Of a stretch of 64,000 nucleotides of DNA, positions 1 to 10,070 are shown piece after piece; position 1 is the stretch's first letter; every line of letters starts with the position of its first letter. The notes beneath the pieces were generated by a model, which did no database searches, was not told the DNA's origin, and saw only the letters and a list, made by a program, of their open reading frames with translations. A program made the translations under genes and the position numbers. The DNA is from Desertivirga xinjiangensis (lineage in GTDB: Bacteria > Bacteroidota > Bacteroidia > Sphingobacteriales > Sphingobacteriaceae), in NCBI RefSeq assembly GCF_024436435.1, contig NZ_JAFMZP010000011.1, positions 80,627 through 144,626 of the forward strand. Direction: 5' to 3'.

Positions 1-2
1 AC

Positions 3-656
3 CTCTTTAAAAAGGGAGATATTTTCTTAATACCCAGGAACCAGTTAGCCACTATCATCAATTATCCCAAGGATGGACAGCCGCATAAAACGGTGGTAAT
101 GCATCTTACCACCGAATGGCTTCGGAGTTTCTATGCTAAGCTGGATGTTAAGCCGCTAGTTGGAGACGTTCAAACTCTAAGTTGTTATAACCATCACCCC
201 TTGCTTGAAAGTTGTCTTTCATCGTTGATTCCTTATTTTGACATGCAGAATCTACCACAGGACATTGCCAACCTAAAAATTACGGAAGCTGTTATCATAT
301 TACGTTCCATTGATCCCAGCATTGACAATATACTGGCCAATTTCGAGGAACCTGGTAAAATTGACCTAGCCGGTTACATGGAAAGGAATTTTATGTTCAA
401 CATGCCGCTTGAGAAATTTGGCTATTTAACCGGCAGAAGCCTGACAACATTTAAAAGGGATTTTAAAAAGGCATTCGCTACTACACCGCAACGATGGCTG
501 ACTAAAAAACGCCTGGACCTGGCCCATTACCAGTTAGAGCAGAAAAATAAAAAGCCGACAGAAGTTTGCTATGAAGTTGGATTCGAAAACCTGTCTCATT
601 TTTCTTTCGCATTTAAAAAACAATTTGGTTATGCACCTACAGATTTGTTGTCATAA
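3..656 (+). CDS. AraC-family transcriptional regulator (5' end outside window)
   Basis: The reading frame is open from base 3, so the gene enters from the left and the ATG at 93 is probably internal. The codons before it read GDIFLIPRNQ and similar, which looks like the last strands of an AraC cupin-type sensor domain. The last ~100 residues form the double helix-turn-helix DNA-binding domain, with the AraC signature EVGFENLSHFSFAFKKQFG near the C-terminus. It probably activates or represses a transcription unit in response to a small ligand. Its target is unknown; the adjacent glycan locus has its own regulator, so a link is not shown. The stop is TAA at 654-656. Confidence 0.85.
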   Translation, partial: LFKKGDIFLIPRNQLATIINYPKDGQPHKTVVMHLTTEWLRSFYAKLDVKPLVGDVQTLSCYNHHPLLESCLSSLIPYFDMQNLPQDIANLKITEAVIILRSIDPSIDNILANFEEPGKIDLAGYMERNFMFNMPLEKFGYLTGRSLTTFKRDFKKAFATTPQRWLTKKRLDLAHYQLEQKNKKPTEVCYEVGFENLSHFSFAFKKQFGYAPTDLLS

Positions 657-830
657 AGAGTCTGATTAGAGAGGTTCCAGCCTGTCGACAAATCTGCCTC
701 AAAAAACTCGTACTTTGAGCTTAAATGTTTAATTTTAGCCTTTAACCATTTTAATAAAGTAAAGCATTTTATAAACCGCTTTTTGTTAAATAATTCTGCA
801 GCTTTATTATTGATTGATTTTTAGCAAAAT

Positions 831-2450
831 TTGAAAAACTTCTTACTGACTGTCTTTTTGCTGCTTATCGCCTATTTCGCCTTTTCTGTAGATTATGCGG
901 ATTCTATCTATATGCGTCTTGACAAAGTTATGGATAACAGGCAGCTGTATATGGCCAATAAGGAAGCAAAGATTGTTGCCATTAAGCAGTTGCTGAATCT
1001 TGGAAACTTGTCGGCAGGCCAGATCTATGATATCAACCTCAAGCTTTGCAATGAGTACAAAAAATATAAGGCTGATTCCGCGGTATTTTACATCCGCAAA
1101 AATATTAAAATAGCCAACGAGCTGGAAAGCCAGTATCTGCTTAATAAGGCCGAAATACAGTTGGCATGGTTGTACTCTACGGAAGGTTTGTATATTGAAT
1201 CAAAAGACTTACTGGAAAATATTGACAGATCAGCTCTGGCTAAAAGTCTTCTTCCGGATTATTACGAGTGCTATAATGCTTTTTGTAGTCACTATGGACA
1301 GAGTAATAATAACAACCTCTACTATACCAGAAGCGAATTATACCGTGATTCTTTATTGACCGTCCTCGATTCTGGTTCTCTCAAGCACCAGATTGTACAT
1401 GCCACGAAGATCCTGTATAAAGGAAAAAGGAAGGAAGCCGAAACTGCCCTGCTCTTATTGCTAAATAAAACCACAGATAAAAATACGGAGCGAGCTGAGA
1501 TTGCTTATTTATTGGGCCGGATGTATATGGATGAAGGGAATAAAGAATTGCAGAAGAAGTATTACGCAATCTCGGCTATAACCGACGTGGAAAATTCTAT
1601 TAAGGATAACGCCTCCCTTCAAAGCCTGGCGCTTACCTTTTATAAAGAAGGGGATATCGACCAGGCTTTCCGTTTTATTGAAGCTGCCATAAACGATGCG
1701 CTGTTTTGTAACGTCAGATACCGGACTGTTGAGGGATCTACTTTCTATCCTATTATCAATGCCTCATTTCAGGAAAAGGAAAGAAACCAGAAGATGGAGT
1801 TTCGTATGTATCTTATTCTGATAAGCATCCTTTCTGTATTTCTGATTGCCGGTATAATTTACATTTACAAGCAGATGAAACGGGTTTCAAAGATTCGCCA
1901 GGAGCTATTTCAGACCAACGAAAAGCTGAGCAAGTTAAATAACGAATTACAACAGGCGAATGATAACCTCTTTGAATCAAATCATATTAAGGAAGAATAT
2001 ATCGCCCATTTTTTCGATCTGTGCTCTACCTATATTGACAAGCTGGAAAACTACCGTAAATCTTTACATAAGAAAGCTGCGAATAACCAGCTTGATGATT
2101 TATTTAAGACTTTGAAATCAACAGGTATTGTGGAAACAGAGTTGGGCGAATTGTATAAAAACTTCGATACGATTTTCCTGAATCTTTATCCCACTTTTGT
2201 GCGGGAGTTTAATGTTCTCCTTGTACAGGAGGAACATATCTATCCGAAGCAGGGAGAGTTGCTGAATACCGAGTTAAGGATCTTCGCCCTCATTCGTCTG
2301 GGTATTACAGACAGTGTTAAAATAGCTAGCTTCCTGAGGTATTCACTAAGAACAGTTTATAACTACCGGACCAAGGTTAGGAATAAGGCAATATCCCGCG
2401 ATGATTTTGAAGAAATGGTGAAAGAGATCGGCACCCTAAAGCACGATTAA
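831..2450 (+). CDS. DUF6377-type membrane regulator of the adjacent glycan locus
   Basis: A 539-residue protein with an N-terminal signal or anchor (residues 1-20), a long helical, TPR-like periplasmic part (about 25-310), one membrane segment (about 326-346), a coiled coil (350-390) and a cytoplasmic C-terminal domain. The end (about 480-535) resembles a LuxR-like helix-turn-helix, with LRIFALIRLG followed by IASFLRYSLRTVYNYR. This architecture matches Bacteroidota DUF6377 proteins found beside SusC/SusD genes. The start is TTG at 831: an in-frame stop lies at 822-824 and no ATG precedes the signal peptide. It lies 220 bp upstream of susC on the same strand, so it is inferred to sense the glycan and switch on the locus. 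Direct DNA binding is inference. Confidence 0.75.
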   Translation: MKNFLLTVFLLLIAYFAFSVDYADSIYMRLDKVMDNRQLYMANKEAKIVAIKQLLNLGNLSAGQIYDINLKLCNEYKKYKADSAVFYIRKNIKIANELESQYLLNKAEIQLAWLYSTEGLYIESKDLLENIDRSALAKSLLPDYYECYNAFCSHYGQSNNNNLYYTRSELYRDSLLTVLDSGSLKHQIVHATKILYKGKRKEAETALLLLLNKTTDKNTERAEIAYLLGRMYMDEGNKELQKKYYAISAITDVENSIKDNASLQSLALTFYKEGDIDQAFRFIEAAINDALFCNVRYRTVEGSTFYPIINASFQEKERNQKMEFRMYLILISILSVFLIAGIIYIYKQMKRVSKIRQELFQTNEKLSKLNNELQQANDNLFESNHIKEEYIAHFFDLCSTYIDKLENYRKSLHKKAANNQLDDLFKTLKSTGIVETELGELYKNFDTIFLNLYPTFVREFNVLLVQEEHIYPKQGELLNTELRIFALIRLGITDSVKIASFLRYSLRTVYNYRTKVRNKAISRDDFEEMVKEIGTLKHD

Positions 2451-2582
2451 GCTATTAATTTCTTCCCAAACCAGTACTTTTTTGAGCTTATATTTATTTG
2501 CAATAGATTGTAAATGAATATGTTATGTTTTTATTTAAGTACTTTTTTTAATGCATCGAAAGTAAAGGGGATTATATGTGTT

Positions 2583-2590
2583 TACATTTG
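2583..2590 (+). promoter_or_regulatory. Candidate -7 element upstream of susC
   Basis: TACATTTG fits the Bacteroidota -7 consensus TAnnTTTG and lies 81 bp before the susC ATG. No convincing -33 TTG is found at the usual 19-21 bp. The same 220-bp intergenic region holds a 7-bp inverted repeat (2605-2611 and 2621-2627) and a 12-bp palindrome TTATTTAAATAA (2642-2653), either of which could bind the locus regulator. Confidence 0.35.
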
Positions 2591-2670
2591 ATCAGCCAAT
2601 AAAATGCAATGCTAACTATTCATTGCACTTTCAAATACCGATTATTTAAATAACCACAAGATCAAAGATT

Positions 2671-5637
2671 ATGAGGCCTTTATTTACAAAAAGACTTTTA
2701 CAGTTTTTTATTTTTTTTGCATGTGGCATTTCTGCGCCTGCTTTTGCCCAGAACTTCCGGGTGCAGGGTACTGTCACTGATGCAGCCACGGGCGAGACTT
2801 TAATCGGAGTTTCCGTTGTCGTGAAAGGGACGAGAACCGGAACTTCGACAGGTGTTGATGGTCGTTACACCATTGCAGACGTACCACCGGGTTCAGTGCT
2901 GGTTGTTTCTTACATCGGCTACGATGCTCTTGAAGTTCCGGCAAATTCCGTCAAGGTTGACATCAAATTAAAGGCTTCCAACAACGTATTGGAAGACGTT
3001 GTGGTTATTGGTTACGGTTCCGTAAAACGGAAGGACGTTACCACTGCCATTTCCACTGTTTCTACGAAAGACCTGGAACAGCGTCCGATTGTGTCTGCTG
3101 CGCAGGCGATACAAGGCCGGGCCGCGGGGGTTTCAGTGATACAACCTAACGGAGCCCCTGGTGCTGAAATGTCTATCCGTGTGCGAGGTACAACTTCGTT
3201 TAACGGTAGCAATGACCCTTTGTATGTGGTAGATGGGGTGCCGGTTGATAATATCAGATTCCTGGCGCCGACAGATATTGAGAGCATGCAGGTTCTGAAG
3301 GATGCCTCTTCAGCGGCAATTTATGGTTCGCGCGCCGCAAACGGCGTAGTTTTGATCACAACCAAGACAGGAAAAAATGGCGATCCGAAGATTTCATTCA
3401 ATGCTCAGTTCACACAAAACAAAGTCACGAATGAAATTGATGTGCTAAATACGGCGCAATACAGGGATTTGCAAAATGAGATTGGCCTTATCAATCTTCC
3501 TGCCGGATTGACTGATCAAACCAACTGGGCTGATGAAACTTATAAAACGGGGGAATTACAGAATTACCAGTTATCTATATCTGATGGTACAGAAAAACTT
3601 AGGTATTATCTTTCCGCAGGGTATTTGGGCGAAACGGGTATATTAACTAGTTCATTCTTTAAACGGTATAGTTTCCGAGCTAACATCGATAATAAAGTAC
3701 GGAAGTGGCTAACTATAGGTGCCAATGTCAATTATTCTGATAATTCAAGTAATGGCGTATCAACAGGCCTGGGATCCGATCAAGGTGGCGTTGTTTTGGC
3801 AGTGATAAACACACCGACCTTCGCACCTGTACGGAATGCGGATAACCAGTATTATAATAATTTCTACGGAGCCAATATTGTAAGCCCGCTTGAAAACATG
3901 GCGCGAAGCAGAAATAATAAAGACAGGGAAAACCGGCTCATCGCTTCGGGAAATGCATTATTCACTTTTATTCCTGAATTGACCTTTAAAACCTCGTTAG
4001 CAATGGACAGGAGGAATGCCCTGAATACCACTTTCCTTGATCCACTTTCAACTAGCTGGGGCCGGAACCAGTTTGGTGAAGCTTCTGACAACCGGAACAT
4101 GAACACGGTGTTGACATTCGACAATGTATTGAATTATAATAAGACATTCAATAAACATGGAATAGAAGCAATGGCGGGAACATCCTACACCAACTCAGAT
4201 TATTCGAATAGTTATATCAATGCTTCGCATTTTAGGAACGATTTGATACAGACGCTTAATGTAGCCAACAGAATAGCCTGGGATAACACAGGCACAGGCC
4301 GGTCTCAATGGGCAATCATGTCTTACTTCGGCCGGGTAGCCTACAATTATGATAGCAAATACCTTTTAACCGCCAATATTCGTTCTGATGGGTCCTCTAA
4401 GCTTCATCCGGATCACCGCTGGGGTTATTTTCCATCGTTTTCTGCAGCATGGAGGTTGTCCTCGGAGGAGTTCATGGACGGAATAGACTGGCTGAATGAT
4501 TTAAAGATTCGCGGGGGATGGGGTCAAACTGGAAATCAGTCAGGAATCGGAGATTATGCGTATCTGCAACGTTATAATGTTCGCCGCGTTGAGTGGTTTC
4601 AGACTGGAAATGAAAAAGCCGTTCCAACAATTAGTCAGGCAAACTTACGTACTCCCGATCTTACCTGGGAGACCACAACTCAAACAAACCTGGGCTTAGA
4701 TTTTACTGCGTTCAAAGATCGAGTGACTGTTAATCTCGATTATTATTACAAGAAAACTAAAGATATGTTGATGAATGTGTCATTGCCATCAGGAGCTGCA
4801 GCAGCGAACACCATTGCAAGAAATGAGGGAGAAATGTCTAATAGAGGTTTTGAAGTTTTGGTGAATACCCGAAATTTCGATGGCCCATTTGCCTGGAACA
4901 CTGATTTCAATATTTCCTTTAACAAAAATAAACTTGAAAGTCTTCAATTACAACAGATCTATACTGATGCTGTAACCAGCAACTTCAGTGACGAAGCGGT
5001 TGTCCGTAACCAACCTGGCCGCTCTTTAGGAGGATTTTTCGGTTATATCAGTGATGGGGTTGATCCTGAAACAGGCGAACTGATGTACAGGGACCTGAAT
5101 GGAGATTCAAAAATCTCTTCCACTGACAGAACTTATATTGGAGATCCGAATGCTGATTTTATTTTTGGACTAACCAACTCCTTCTCGTACAAGAATTTTA
5201 ATTTAAGCGTATTCCTGCAAGGGTCTTACGGCAACGATATTTTCAATGCTTCAAGAATTGAGACAGAAGGCATGTACGACGGTAAGAATCAATCGGTAAG
5301 GGTACTGGACAGATGGAGGGTTCCGGGGCAAATAAAAGAAGTGCCCAAGGCTGGTTTTGTATTAAGAAACTCCACGTACTTTATTGAAGACGGTAGTTAT
5401 TTGCGCGTGAAGAATGTATCGTTGTCTTACAATGTTACTGGAGACCTTTTAAGAAAATTAAAAATAAGCCGTGTGCAGCCATATTTCTCTGCAAGCAATT
5501 TATTAACATGGACTAACTATTCAGGAATGGATCCGGAGGTTAATCAGTGGGGAAATAATGGTGCTGTACAGGGGATAGATTGGGGTACTTACCCACAGAG
5601 TAAATCATTTGTACTTGGTCTAAATGTTCAATTTTAA
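2671..5637 (+). CDS. SusC/RagA-family TonB-linked outer-membrane transporter
   Basis: A 988-residue outer-membrane importer for oligosaccharides. Residues 1-26 are a signal peptide ending in AFAQ. Residues 28-110 form the carboxypeptidase-D-like regulatory domain typical of SusC proteins (GTVTDAATGETLIGVSV ... VSYIGYD). The plug follows (about 112-235), with VVVIGYGSVKRKD, an LYVVDGVPV strand and GSRAANGVVLITTKTG, and the rest is the 22-strand barrel. The susD gene starts 11 bp after its stop, so the two are co-transcribed and should form the lidded SusCD complex. Specificity cannot be read from this sequence; the neighbouring GH30 and GH3 enzymes suggest beta-1,6-gluco-oligosaccharides. Length and domains are complete. 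Confidence 0.96.
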   Translation: MRPLFTKRLLQFFIFFACGISAPAFAQNFRVQGTVTDAATGETLIGVSVVVKGTRTGTSTGVDGRYTIADVPPGSVLVVSYIGYDALEVPANSVKVDIKLKASNNVLEDVVVIGYGSVKRKDVTTAISTVSTKDLEQRPIVSAAQAIQGRAAGVSVIQPNGAPGAEMSIRVRGTTSFNGSNDPLYVVDGVPVDNIRFLAPTDIESMQVLKDASSAAIYGSRAANGVVLITTKTGKNGDPKISFNAQFTQNKVTNEIDVLNTAQYRDLQNEIGLINLPAGLTDQTNWADETYKTGELQNYQLSISDGTEKLRYYLSAGYLGETGILTSSFFKRYSFRANIDNKVRKWLTIGANVNYSDNSSNGVSTGLGSDQGGVVLAVINTPTFAPVRNADNQYYNNFYGANIVSPLENMARSRNNKDRENRLIASGNALFTFIPELTFKTSLAMDRRNALNTTFLDPLSTSWGRNQFGEASDNRNMNTVLTFDNVLNYNKTFNKHGIEAMAGTSYTNSDYSNSYINASHFRNDLIQTLNVANRIAWDNTGTGRSQWAIMSYFGRVAYNYDSKYLLTANIRSDGSSKLHPDHRWGYFPSFSAAWRLSSEEFMDGIDWLNDLKIRGGWGQTGNQSGIGDYAYLQRYNVRRVEWFQTGNEKAVPTISQANLRTPDLTWETTTQTNLGLDFTAFKDRVTVNLDYYYKKTKDMLMNVSLPSGAAAANTIARNEGEMSNRGFEVLVNTRNFDGPFAWNTDFNISFNKNKLESLQLQQIYTDAVTSNFSDEAVVRNQPGRSLGGFFGYISDGVDPETGELMYRDLNGDSKISSTDRTYIGDPNADFIFGLTNSFSYKNFNLSVFLQGSYGNDIFNASRIETEGMYDGKNQSVRVLDRWRVPGQIKEVPKAGFVLRNSTYFIEDGSYLRVKNVSLSYNVTGDLLRKLKISRVQPYFSASNLLTWTNYSGMDPEVNQWGNNGAVQGIDWGTYPQSKSFVLGLNVQF

Positions 5638-5648
5638 AAGCAACCATA

Positions 5649-7169
5649 ATGACACTTAAATATATATATCAAGGCTTATTATACAGCTCACTTCTGATCT
5701 GTGCTTCATGCTCCTTAGTCAAAGATCCTTTAGATACCTATTCTGATGTAACAGAGGGAGTGACTGAGGATGGTGTACAGATTGTTTTCAAAGATAAGGC
5801 AGCGGCTCAAAGCCATTTGACAACACTTTACAATCAAATGAGGGACCGCCAGGAGCATTGGTATCTCGATTTGCTACTAATTGCAGAGTCACATTCTGAC
5901 AATGCTTATGCCGGGACGACAGGCGCCGAGGTTGTTCCTTTTGAAACAAATTCAATTGAAGGTTCGAATTCTGTTATTGCGAGGGACTGGGACAGGTATA
6001 TGGAGGATGTAGCGCGAGCAAACCGGCTGATCAATAATGTGGATTCAGTGGTAGATAATACCTTCAGTACTGCTGAAAGAGAACAAATCAAATCGCAGGG
6101 AAAGATCTTCAGAGCTATGGTTCTTTTTGATATGGTTCGTTTGTGGGGATCAATTCCTGTAATCACACGGGAAGGCCGTAATATAACTTCTGGAACAATT
6201 GGCGAGGTTTACGGGGATTATTTCCCTGCTCAAAATACTGAAGAGGAAGCTTACAGGCAAATCGAGAAAGACCTGACAGAGGCCCTCGTATCTGCACCGG
6301 ATAATGATGCGACGAATAAAACGCTTTTCACCAAATCTGTTGCCCGTGCTTTACTCGCTAAAGTGTATGCAGAAAAACCGATAAGAGACTATGCAAAAGT
6401 TATTCAGTACGCAGATCAGCTTGCCGCTGATGGTTTCGATCTTGTCCAAGATTTCAGCGATCTGTTTGGGATGAATGCAGGAGGAACAGATGCTAAGATG
6501 AGAAACACAAAGGAATCGATCCTTGAAGCGCAATTCTTTTCCGGAAACGGCAATTGGGTAACCTGGATGCTTGGTCGCGATCTGACAAACTATAACAATA
6601 GTTTCACCTGGGCGAAATGGGTCACTCCCTCGCGAAACCTGATCAAAGCTTTCCAGGACGAAGGAGACCAGGAGCGTTTTGCCGAATCGGTTGTATATTA
6701 CGAAACTACATGGAGCAATTATTATCCGGCTAACAATTATCCCTTCATGTACAAAACCCGCTCTGCATTTAACAGTATCATCAAGTTCAGATATGCAGAT
6801 GTTCTACTATTAAAAGCCGAAGCTCTCATTATGAGGAGTAATCCGGATCTTGGCGCTGCTGCTGACATTATTGACAGGATTCGTGAGCGTGCCAGTCTTG
6901 GAAAGTTATCCAATTCCGTACGCAGTAGCAAGGATGCTATGGTAAATGCATTGTTGAAGGAGCGCCGTTTGGAGTTGGCTTTTGAAGGTCAGCGCTGGTT
7001 CGACCTGGTTCGATTAAATAAAGTGGAAGAAGTAATGAACGCGGTTTATGCAAAAGATTCAGGCAGAAAACCCCTGGCTTACCGTTTTAATCAAACATCT
7101 TATCGCCTGCCAATCCCACAAGCTGTAATCGACCAAAATCCTAAGATCATTCAGAATCCGGGTTATTAA
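5649..7169 (+). CDS. SusD/RagB-family surface glycan-binding lipoprotein
   Basis: A 506-residue SusD homologue that caps the SusC barrel and binds the glycan at the cell surface. The N-terminus is a lipoprotein signal with the lipid-carrying Cys at residue 21 (LLICASC). The TPR-rich core includes FRAMVLFDMVRLWG, and the C-terminal SusD hallmark LLKERRLELAFEGQRWFDL is intact, followed by the usual ending LPIPQAVIDQNPKIIQNPGY. It sits 11 bp after susC and 4 bp before the GH30 gene, in one operon. Nothing is truncated. Confidence 0.95.
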   Translation: MTLKYIYQGLLYSSLLICASCSLVKDPLDTYSDVTEGVTEDGVQIVFKDKAAAQSHLTTLYNQMRDRQEHWYLDLLLIAESHSDNAYAGTTGAEVVPFETNSIEGSNSVIARDWDRYMEDVARANRLINNVDSVVDNTFSTAEREQIKSQGKIFRAMVLFDMVRLWGSIPVITREGRNITSGTIGEVYGDYFPAQNTEEEAYRQIEKDLTEALVSAPDNDATNKTLFTKSVARALLAKVYAEKPIRDYAKVIQYADQLAADGFDLVQDFSDLFGMNAGGTDAKMRNTKESILEAQFFSGNGNWVTWMLGRDLTNYNNSFTWAKWVTPSRNLIKAFQDEGDQERFAESVVYYETTWSNYYPANNYPFMYKTRSAFNSIIKFRYADVLLLKAEALIMRSNPDLGAAADIIDRIRERASLGKLSNSVRSSKDAMVNALLKERRLELAFEGQRWFDLVRLNKVEEVMNAVYAKDSGRKPLAYRFNQTSYRLPIPQAVIDQNPKIIQNPGY

Positions 7170-7173
7170 TAAA

Positions 7174-8688
7174 ATGAACATGAAAAAATATATGAGCAAA
7201 TTGAAAAGCATTGCGCTGGCCTTAACCCTTTTGGGTTCGATAGTCACCGCATGTGGGACTGATAAAAAAAATAGTGACACAGCGCAACCGGTTGATCCAG
7301 AGGTTCCTACCAGCGGCGATGTGACTATATATGTGACCACAAATACGCGGTCACAGGACTTCACAAAAACCTTTGTTGATTTCAGCGATAAATCCAACAT
7401 GTCGCCTAATACCATAACATTAAACCCGGCCCAAACCTATCAGTCAATGGACGGTTTCGGATCGGCAATAACAGGGTCTGCCTGTTATAACTTGCTAAAA
7501 ATGACACAGGCTGACAGAACGAAGTTCCTTAAGGAAACTTTTTCTGAAACTGAAGGAATGGGTCAAAGCTATGTTCGTATAGCCATTGGGTGTTCTGACT
7601 TTTCGCTGAGTGAATATACTTGCTGGGATACCCCGGGTATTGAGAATTTCGGGCTGCAGAACGAAGAGGTTCATTATGTTATTCCGGTTTTAAAGGAAAT
7701 ACTTGCTATCAATCCTAACCTCAAAATTATAGGTTCACCATGGACTTGTCCCCGCTGGATGAAAGTCAATAACCTGACCGACCTGCAGCCGTTTAACTCA
7801 TGGACCAGCGGTCAGCTTAATCCGGCTCATTACCAGAATTATGGAACATATTTTGTGAAATGGATCCAGGCGATGGCTACAAACGGAATCAATGTTTCAG
7901 CCATTACGCCACAAAACGAGCCATTAAACAGGGGGAATTCAGCATCGCTTTATATGAGCTGGGAAGAGCAGCTTGCTTTTGTGAAAACAGCCTTGGGGCC
8001 AAAACTGAGAGGAGCGGGACTCGATACAAAGATCTACCTCTTCGACCATAACTATGACTATGATAACATCGCTTCACAAAACGATTATCCTGCAAAGATC
8101 TATGAGGATGCCGTTGCAGCAGGATATGTAGCAGGTGCTGCTTTTCATAATTACGGTGGAAATAGAGCTGAACTTCTAGATATTCAGTCTAAGCGTCCCG
8201 ACAAGGAACTGATCTTCACAGAGACCTCCATTGGTACATGGAATGATGGCCAAAATCTGGCTGTCCGTTTAATGGATGATATGAGAGAAGTAGGATTGGG
8301 AACAGTGAACAACTGGAGCAGGGCAGTGATCGTGTGGAACCTGATGCTCGATACCGAGCGCGGACCTAACAGGGCCGGGGGGTGTCAGACTTGTTATGGT
8401 GCTGTAGATATAAATAAATCCGATTACAAGACGATCAAGAAAAACTCACACTATTACATAATCGGCCATTTATCATCTGTGGTTAAACCTGGTGCTGTCC
8501 GTATCGGCGCAAGCGGATATTCTGCAGAAGGTGTTACCTATTCCGGATTTAAAAATACCGATGGCACTTATGCCCTGGTTTTGCTGAACGAATCAAATGA
8601 AATTAAGAAAATAACATTAAGCGACGGAACAAAGTATTTCAGTTATGCTGTGCCATCAAAATCCGTGGTTTCATATCGTTGGAAATAA
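7174..8688 (+). CDS. GH30 endo-glucanase lipoprotein (likely beta-1,6-glucanase)
   Basis: A 504-residue glycoside hydrolase family 30 enzyme. The lipobox ends at Cys27 (SIVTAC), so it is predicted to be on the outer membrane. The (beta/alpha)8 barrel starts near residue 85 with YQSMDGFGSAITGSAC. The acid/base Glu is E249 (ITPQNEPL) and the nucleophile is E350 (FTETSIGTW), both present. A beta-sandwich tail follows (about 430-504). GH30 includes glucosylceramidases and endo-beta-1,6-glucanases. The SusCD context with a GH3 and one binding protein favours subfamily GH30_3 acting on beta-1,6-glucan (pustulan, fungal wall); this specificity is inferred. An in-frame ATG at 7180 is an alternative start. 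Confidence 0.92.
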   Translation: MNMKKYMSKLKSIALALTLLGSIVTACGTDKKNSDTAQPVDPEVPTSGDVTIYVTTNTRSQDFTKTFVDFSDKSNMSPNTITLNPAQTYQSMDGFGSAITGSACYNLLKMTQADRTKFLKETFSETEGMGQSYVRIAIGCSDFSLSEYTCWDTPGIENFGLQNEEVHYVIPVLKEILAINPNLKIIGSPWTCPRWMKVNNLTDLQPFNSWTSGQLNPAHYQNYGTYFVKWIQAMATNGINVSAITPQNEPLNRGNSASLYMSWEEQLAFVKTALGPKLRGAGLDTKIYLFDHNYDYDNIASQNDYPAKIYEDAVAAGYVAGAAFHNYGGNRAELLDIQSKRPDKELIFTETSIGTWNDGQNLAVRLMDDMREVGLGTVNNWSRAVIVWNLMLDTERGPNRAGGCQTCYGAVDINKSDYKTIKKNSHYYIIGHLSSVVKPGAVRIGASGYSAEGVTYSGFKNTDGTYALVLLNESNEIKKITLSDGTKYFSYAVPSKSVVSYRWK

Positions 8689-8701
8689 TAAGAATAGTAT
8701 T

Positions 8702-10033
8702 ATGAGAATATTTTTAAGTATCCTGTTTATTGCAGTGGGAATGATGCTTTTCAATTCCTGCAAAAAAGATGAAGCCACTAATCCGGGAAATCCTGTTATA
8801 ACACAAAAAACAGAATTTACGGCTGCGCATTTTGGTGACAGTCTGGAGTTTAAGATTGATGTTTCTGATGCGGAAGTTCCGCTCTCTACCTTGAAAGCGC
8901 GGCTTTATTATAGCGATGATATGGTTTCGGAGACAGTAATCCGTACTAAGACTAACGGCGAATATACCGGTAAGATCTATGTTCCATTTTACGTTAATGT
9001 ACCTAATGGTACGGCTACATTGAAGCTCATTCTTCAGAACACCAATCTGACAATCACTGAAAAGGAAATTGATCTGCCATTGACCAGGCCTGATTTTCCA
9101 TATCTGACACTAGTTACCTCAACCGGGGAACATCGAATGGACCGTGTTAATATGTACGAATATGCGGTTACAGAAGTATTTCCTTCAGCTGTTAATGGTT
9201 ATATCAAGGCTCCCAAAGTCGGGGCTTCCGGAAATGAGTTGACATTTGGTTGGGAGGACAATGCAATCGCTCTTGGCTCGATGAACGATATTCCCTTTTC
9301 GAATCCGGCAGCAGGTTCGTATTCCATCACTTTCAATACTTTCAATTATCATGCATCACCTTTTATCGTTTATAAAGTAAACGGCATGCTGATGGACCGG
9401 ATCGATGATAACCGGTTTAAAGCAGATGTAACACTAACCCAAGGGCAGGAAGTTACCATTGATGGCATCGAAGACCTTAGCAGCTGGTATATTGATCCGG
9501 ATTACTTCAGCAAAGATGCAAGTGGTAAACTTACGTTCCTGCCAATAAGCGGAAAGTACCGTATAACTGCCAACTTTATCCTCAAATATTTCATTGTAGA
9601 AGCAATGAACGGAACAAATCTGGCCACTTTACAAGCTGATGGAACCGGTGCCCTCTGGATTATCGGAGAAGGTATTGGTAAGCCATCCATCGCCACAAAC
9701 CAGGTAGGCTGGAATACGGATAATGCGCTATGCATGGCACCGGTCGGCAATAAAAAATATCAGATTACTACCGTGGCTGGTACATCAATTAGAACGGATA
9801 ATATTAACTTTAAGTTTTTCCATCAGAAAGGATGGGGGGGTGAGTACAAGAACACCGAACTGAGTACAACAAGTGATGTCATTTTTGTTGGTAGTGGAGG
9901 CAGCAGTGGCAGGGATCCAGGAAATCTGGGAATAGTTGCTGGAAAGACCCTGGAAGCTGGTGCAACTTATGTATTCACGGTGGACTTAAGCGCCGGGAAT
10001 GATAAGGCTGTATTGACTGTCACGAAAAAATAA
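8702..10033 (+). CDS. Surface glycan-binding lipoprotein of the glucan locus (DUF5016/5121/5125-like)
   Basis: A 443-residue lipoprotein. I chose ATG 8702, 13 bp after the GH30 stop, because it gives a clean signal with lipid Cys20 (MLFNSC); the longer frame from 8645 would lie inside the GH30 gene. It has no catalytic signature. It appears to be a chain of beta-sandwich domains: an Ig-like part near the N-terminus (about 30-130) and a C-terminal domain ending GATYVFTVDLSAGNDKAVL. Position between GH30 and GH3 matches the surface glycan-binding protein of known beta-1,6-glucan loci. It likely holds the polymer for the endo-glucanase. The DUF names are from general resemblance and are less certain than the role. 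Confidence 0.8.
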   Translation: MRIFLSILFIAVGMMLFNSCKKDEATNPGNPVITQKTEFTAAHFGDSLEFKIDVSDAEVPLSTLKARLYYSDDMVSETVIRTKTNGEYTGKIYVPFYVNVPNGTATLKLILQNTNLTITEKEIDLPLTRPDFPYLTLVTSTGEHRMDRVNMYEYAVTEVFPSAVNGYIKAPKVGASGNELTFGWEDNAIALGSMNDIPFSNPAAGSYSITFNTFNYHASPFIVYKVNGMLMDRIDDNRFKADVTLTQGQEVTIDGIEDLSSWYIDPDYFSKDASGKLTFLPISGKYRITANFILKYFIVEAMNGTNLATLQADGTGALWIIGEGIGKPSIATNQVGWNTDNALCMAPVGNKKYQITTVAGTSIRTDNINFKFFHQKGWGGEYKNTELSTTSDVIFVGSGGSSGRDPGNLGIVAGKTLEAGATYVFTVDLSAGNDKAVLTVTKK

Positions 10034-10070
10034 ATTAAGCCGCAAACACACACTCTGTTAATGATATATT

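Noticed and set aside
8645..8701. Upstream extension of the glycan-binding lipoprotein to 8645
   Set aside because: These codons lie inside the GH30 gene; starting at 8702 gives a proper lipoprotein signal.
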